64,000 bases of DNA from positions 3,507,141 through 3,571,140 of the forward strand of contig JADCRB010000004.1 in the NCBI GenBank assembly GCA_021464245.1, read 5' to 3'. The DNA is from Carallia brachiata. Its lineage: Eukaryota; Streptophyta; Magnoliopsida; Malpighiales; Rhizophoraceae. The notes below the pieces were generated by a model. The model had not been told where the DNA came from and made no database searches. It was given only the letters and a program-made list of their open reading frames with translations. The position numbers were made by a program, and so were the translations under genes. Numbering within the stretch: the stretch's first letter is position 1; each line of letters begins with the position of its first letter. Shown one piece after another: positions 60,401 through 64,000 of this stretch.

Positions 60401-62294
60401 TGAACCAAGACTGACGAGTTATTGCACACAAGCTAAGAAAATCAAGTTCAAGTACCATGAAGACAATAGCTGATCTAAACAAGTGTTGTCGACTGTCAAG
60501 AAAACAAAGTGTTGAAAGAGTGGAGCTGCAGCATTGCTCAGAGTTCAAGATTCAAATTTTCCTCCATCTTAAGTTTCAGTTTAAGTTGGATTGAAGAAAT
60601 CGAGATATCTTATCTAAGTTTCAACTTTCTTTATTAGTTGAATTGTCATTTGAAAGTCTTTATCTGGATAAGCTATTATCATGCATTCAGTTCTTTTTTG
60701 AATTTGTAATTAATTTTTATCTTGAAAGCTCTATATATATTGAAGCTAGTTTATCAATAAAAGAAAGAAGAAGCCATTTTCTACTTCATTCCTGCAATCA
60801 TGTTTCTAAACACTTTTCTCTACCAAAAATGGTTCTTTTTCTCATTCTCTCTTGTTCTTGTGTTATGACAGCAGCCTCATGCTTTTCACTACACAAAAAA
60901 CTTCACAAAGAAACATGCCGTTTGGGTTGTAGCTCAATGAACAAGTATATGAATTGTTGAGTGCTCATCATGTATATAATTTAATGAACCCACTTTACAC
61001 AAAGAGATCCACACCTCAGAAGTAATCCTTGCTTGAGCTATAACTTCGTCTTTAAGCAATTTCTTTAGTACCTATAAACCAACAATCACCATTAAATAAT
61101 ACCAAATGCTCAACGCCAACTAGCTAGTTACAAAATGCAACACAGAAAATGCAGAAAACTGGAACCACATCCAACTTGCCTCTGGGAACGGGGATTCAAT
61201 GAAGTATCGATTCTTCTTAAGAACAAGCTTCACTTTTCCATAATTAGCAGTAGAAGCATAAATAAAATCAACCATCTCTTTGGGTAGCTTTGTCTTTGAC
61301 AACTTGTTCAAAACAGAAACATAGTCTCAGTTTCAAGGCCCACAGACACGGCCGCATACAGCGAATGTGGAGTCAAATTATACTCGTGCATTGACTCCGG
61401 CCTGCACATTGCAAAAACACACATAAAAATTGGTGTCTCAGTACATGACGCTCCCACATTGCAAGCATTGCAAAAACACAACTAAATACAAAATAACCCC
61501 CATAATCTTACCTAAATCAAGACTTCAAAGTGAAATGTTCTTAAGCAAGAAAGTACACATTAAAGAAAGCAAATAAATGGAAAAAGAAGGAAAATCAAAT
61601 GCAACCTGCAAACGGGCTCAGCAATGGCGATGAGAAAATCATAAGCTTGTTTGTACAAAGGAGAGAAAGTCTCAAGAAAAATGCGGCCATCAGACAGGCC
61701 CACAGAGGCCGATTAGCATGATCGGGTTTCAGTTCCAATTTGCTGAAATCCCTCTTTTTCCCTTCTTTATCTCCTGCAAATCAATTGCACGCAATCAAAC
61801 CAAAAAATAAAAAAAAAGGCACAAAAAACAAGAAACCCCAGTAACTAAAAGATGTCTATGAACGGGAAAATTCAACAGAAATACCATTCCGATAATCGTC
61901 ATCGGCTGTTTCTTCGCCGAAAAAGGCATCATCTTCTTCGATGAACGCGCTTCTGTGATCATCCTGCAAGAATCTTGATTGAATAAGAACCCCATTAAAA
62001 AGCACAGGGAAAAGAAATTAAAAAATAAGGAAAAAGAAGAAGAAGAAAATAATGGTCATTGAACCAGAAGACCTTAGCAGAGGACTTGAGTTTCTTGCTG
62101 GGTCGACCCTTTTCACCTAAATCACCACCATCATCCACAAACGAGAAATAATCAATCAATTGATTGATGTTAGATAAAAACATTGAAGATTAAACAAAAA
62201 CAAAAAAAAAAGATCAAAACTTTATCGTTTCTTGCTTGATTATTTCCGATCTATTGTCAGTAAAGATCTAATTTTTCTTATTACCATGTCCCAT
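55819..62294 (-). CDS. XPB1: general transcription/repair factor IIH helicase subunit XPB
   Basis: Twenty minus-strand exons: 62294-62285, 62116-62073, 61963-61885, 61773-61606, 61401-61180, 61071-61015, 60168-60025, 59387-59307, 59095-59008, 58887-58550, 58441-58366, 58257-58064, 57956-57793, 57712-57640, 57302-57189, 56797-56717, 56594-56535, 56351-56268, 56191-56049, 55912-55819. XPB is the 3'-5' DNA translocase of TFIIH, opening promoters and repair sites. Seen: N-terminal damage-recognition region ([15 protein letters not shown]), Walker A ([12 protein letters not shown], Lys about 314), DEVH box split across exons 10/11, RED motif (TLVREDERI), QRLGRILR, and the basic end [17 protein letters not shown]. 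One base is missing at 61693/61694 and one near 61321; restored length is 2316 nt, 771 residues, the plant norm. Intron 5 uses a GC donor. Intron 6 holds a solo LTR. Confidence 0.93.
57391..57433. repeat. compound (TG)n(AG)n microsatellite in XPB intron 14
   Basis: About ten TG units followed by about eleven GA units, between exons 14 and 15 of the XPB gene. Confidence 0.93.
60510..60905 (+). mobile_element. solo LTR in XPB intron 6
   Basis: A 396-base segment starts TGTTGAAAGAG and ends AAACTTCA. It is flanked on both sides by the same five bases, CAAAG (60505-60509 and 60906-60910). It holds a TATA-like CTCTATATATATTG followed by AATAAAAGAAAG, the usual promoter and polyadenylation layout of a plant LTR. 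No primer-binding site or internal coding region follows, so recombination has removed the body. It lies on the strand opposite to XPB. The superfamily (copia or gypsy) cannot be told from an LTR alone. Confidence 0.72.
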
Positions 62295-63760
62295 GTTTGT
62301 GCCAAGTTTAACATTAAACGTATTAATCTCCTCTTAGCTGATGGCTCTCTGTTATTTCGTCTTTTCGGACGTTTTATAGGGGAGAACCACGGCCGAAGTT
62401 CTTAACAGTGGCGGTGGTGGTCGTGGAGTCCAATAGAATGATAACACGTGGCACATCAAAAAGGAATCCTCTTCAAACCGGTGCGTTTTTGTGGAAGTTG
62501 CTGACTCGGGGCTCGATAAAAAAAAAAAAAACTTTGGTGGTCCATTGGTGATGGAGGATAAATGACCTGATGTCCTGGTTTTAAAAGGAAGCAATCTCAG
62601 TAAAAATTCGTTGTTATAAAAAAAAAAAAAAAAAAAAAGGGAAAGAAGCTAACTGCTAGAGGAGCAAAGAGATGTCATGTAGCAACTAACAAGCATTATA
62701 CACCTAAATTTCACAAAATCTATAAAAAATTAAACCCAAAAATGGGTCTGTCAGATCCTTCTTCATCTCTCACAATTACACAAATTTAACAAAACTCAAC
62801 AAATTTAAACTTCCAAAAGCATTATAATTTGATTATATATCTAAATTTTTTTAAAAAAAACTCCCAAATCAAAGGCAATATCTATGAGCTATTGAGCTTA
62901 CGACAATTACATACCCATAAATTGAGAAGAACAACAAAACGTTCTTGGCAGCAGACAAAGAGCGATCGGAAGAGGAGATTAATATGGGTCTTCGGAGTTT
63001 GGAAAAAGGAAAGCCTCCTCTTATGTTTTGCAAATAACGTTTTGTTTTCCAAAAAGTGCTTTGTGGATTGTAGCATAAAAAAATAAACTGAAACGCGTCG
63101 GATTTGCACTTTAGTACTTAATGTTGATCCATAAATATATGGTTGGTTTTGTAGTTTTCTTTTTCCCTGGTAATTTTTCCACGCAAAATAATGTAGAACT
63201 AATTCTAGGTCAAGTAGTAAGAATGCAGAGCACACTTTTCTAAAATCTTGGATTCAAGTGTTAAGCACGCAAGTCGGCGATTCAGTGGTAAATTGATGTG
63301 TCTCCACACTCAACGTCCCGAATTCGAGTTTCAGCACATGTGTCTTTCCCTAGTAATGACTATGTGATCTTTTAGTTGACGAAAGATTGTGGCATGCGCT
63401 TGAAATTAGACTTGCATGTCGGAATACTAGTGAGGGAGGCTTATTGGCCTTGCTAGTGTTAGTGTAGTGGGTCTGGTCTATATAGAAGTTGTTAAATGAG
63501 TTGTTCAAATAAGAGTTACTCAAAATCCAACCCAAGGATTCGATGTACGACACGTCTGTGATTGAATTTTTTTTTTTGTTAAAAAAAAAAGATTCAAGTG
63601 TTAAAAATCTTGTCACTATAAACATGTTTGGGTCTTGTCTACTAGTCAAAGACATTTTTTTTTGGGTTAATTTTATGCACATATAATAAAATTTGGTCTA
63701 CAAATAAATAAAGGTCGTTAATTAGGTCCATTGTTTTTAACTAAGATAGCGAATAACTGC
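62295..63760. other. upstream region of XPB and spacer
   Basis: It holds the XPB promoter region (short GC-richer patch near 62380-62500), then AT-rich spacer with several A-runs (about 62518-62531 and 62619-62638). Open frames on both strands are short and unrecognised. A tRNA-like box pair near 63278-63332 is listed separately. Confidence 0.5.
63278..63332 (+). repeat. degenerate tRNA-like (SINE-type) box pair
   Basis: GATTCAGTGGTAAATTG resembles a decayed box A region. GTCCCGAATTCGAGTTTC, about 30 bases later, resembles box B. The spacing fits a tRNA-derived SINE head. Both boxes have mismatches, so this is weak. Confidence 0.3.
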
Positions 63761-63767
63761 ATATATA

Positions 63768-64000
63768 ACAACAACAACAACAACAAAGCCTTAATTTCCA
63801 ATTTAATTGGGGTCGGCTACATGAATCTATTCTCGTCATTTCGTTGTGTCGTGTGGTAAGTCCTCTATAAGATTTAGTTGTTCTAAATCTTTTTTAACTA
63901 TTAATTCCCAAGTCAACTTTGGTCTACATCTCCCTCTCCTCACTTCATCAACCTAAATTGTGTCACCCTGCTTTAGGAGAGCACTCGTTGGTCTATATTT
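63768..64000 (-). mobile_element. 3' end of an RTE-type LINE (truncated by the window edge)
   Basis: On the minus strand the segment ends in (GTT)6 after CCGACCCCAATTAAATTGG, the terminal layout of plant RTE LINEs and SINEs that share their tails. The preceding minus-strand frame reads CRPKLTWELIVKKDLEQLNL and then IHVADPN, the conserved C-terminus of RTE reverse-transcriptase proteins. Stop codons within it (after HDTTK and RE) show the copy is dead. The element continues beyond position 64000. Confidence 0.7.

Noticed and set aside
12022..62294. Calling MRC, EREL1, VAMP711, the TRAF-like gene and XPB pseudogenes
   Set aside because: Splice sites and all other coding sequence are intact, breaks are isolated 1-2 base changes mostly in short runs, and restored lengths equal family norms; assembly error is more likely.
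1..64000. CRISPR arrays, operons, phage or bacterial defence systems
   Set aside because: The window is plant nuclear DNA; no regularly spaced repeats with unique spacers and no bacterial-type genes were seen.

Overview
The window is nuclear DNA of a dicot plant, most likely a rosid. Genes are split by many short GT-AG introns, intergenic DNA is very AT-rich, and it carries small inverted-repeat transposons, a solo LTR, a plastid DNA insertion and plant-type LINE and FAR1/MULE relics. Nine protein-coding genes can be modelled exon by exon. From memory of Arabidopsis, most match loci that lie close together on chromosomes 4 (AT4G32150-AT4G32270) and 2 (AT2G25320-AT2G25350), so this is probably a conserved syntenic block. 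I could not search a database, and the species is not fixed.

Layout, left to right: a ubiquitin-like protein related to the U11/U12-25K splicing protein (429-2930, +); chloroplast ATP synthase subunit b' (4275-4946, +); a KOC1-type outer chloroplast membrane kinase (8727-11317, +); an MRC/PII1-type coiled-coil starch-initiation protein (14743-12022, -); about 10 kb of AT-rich intergenic DNA with MITE- and SINE-like pieces; an adenine phosphoribosyltransferase (24885-27030, +); an EREX/EREL-type PX-domain endosomal protein (34043-28176, -) with a plastid trnV-rrn16 fragment in intron 1; a MITE cluster (36.2-38.2 kb); a VAMP711-type R-SNARE (38569-40635, +); a decayed FAR1/MULE fragment (about 42.1-42.5 kb); a large four-MATH-domain TRAF-like protein (44891-52645, +); the TFIIH helicase XPB (62294-55819, -) with a solo LTR in intron 6; and the 3' end of an RTE-type LINE running off the right edge.

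These are independent nuclear genes, not an operon. Two themes recur. Three neighbours act in the chloroplast (ATP synthase b', the import-machinery kinase, the starch-granule initiator). Two act in endosome-to-vacuole traffic (EREL and VAMP711), are divergently arranged, and appear to be linked also in both Arabidopsis duplicates.

The most consequential observation concerns sequence quality. Five of the nine genes carry eleven 1-2 base indels that break otherwise conserved frames while all splice sites stay intact, and undoing them makes every total coding length divisible by three. This looks like uncorrected assembly error rather than five pseudogenes. I found no CRISPR array, bacterial system or clearly novel multigene system; the genuine curiosities are mobile-element scars.
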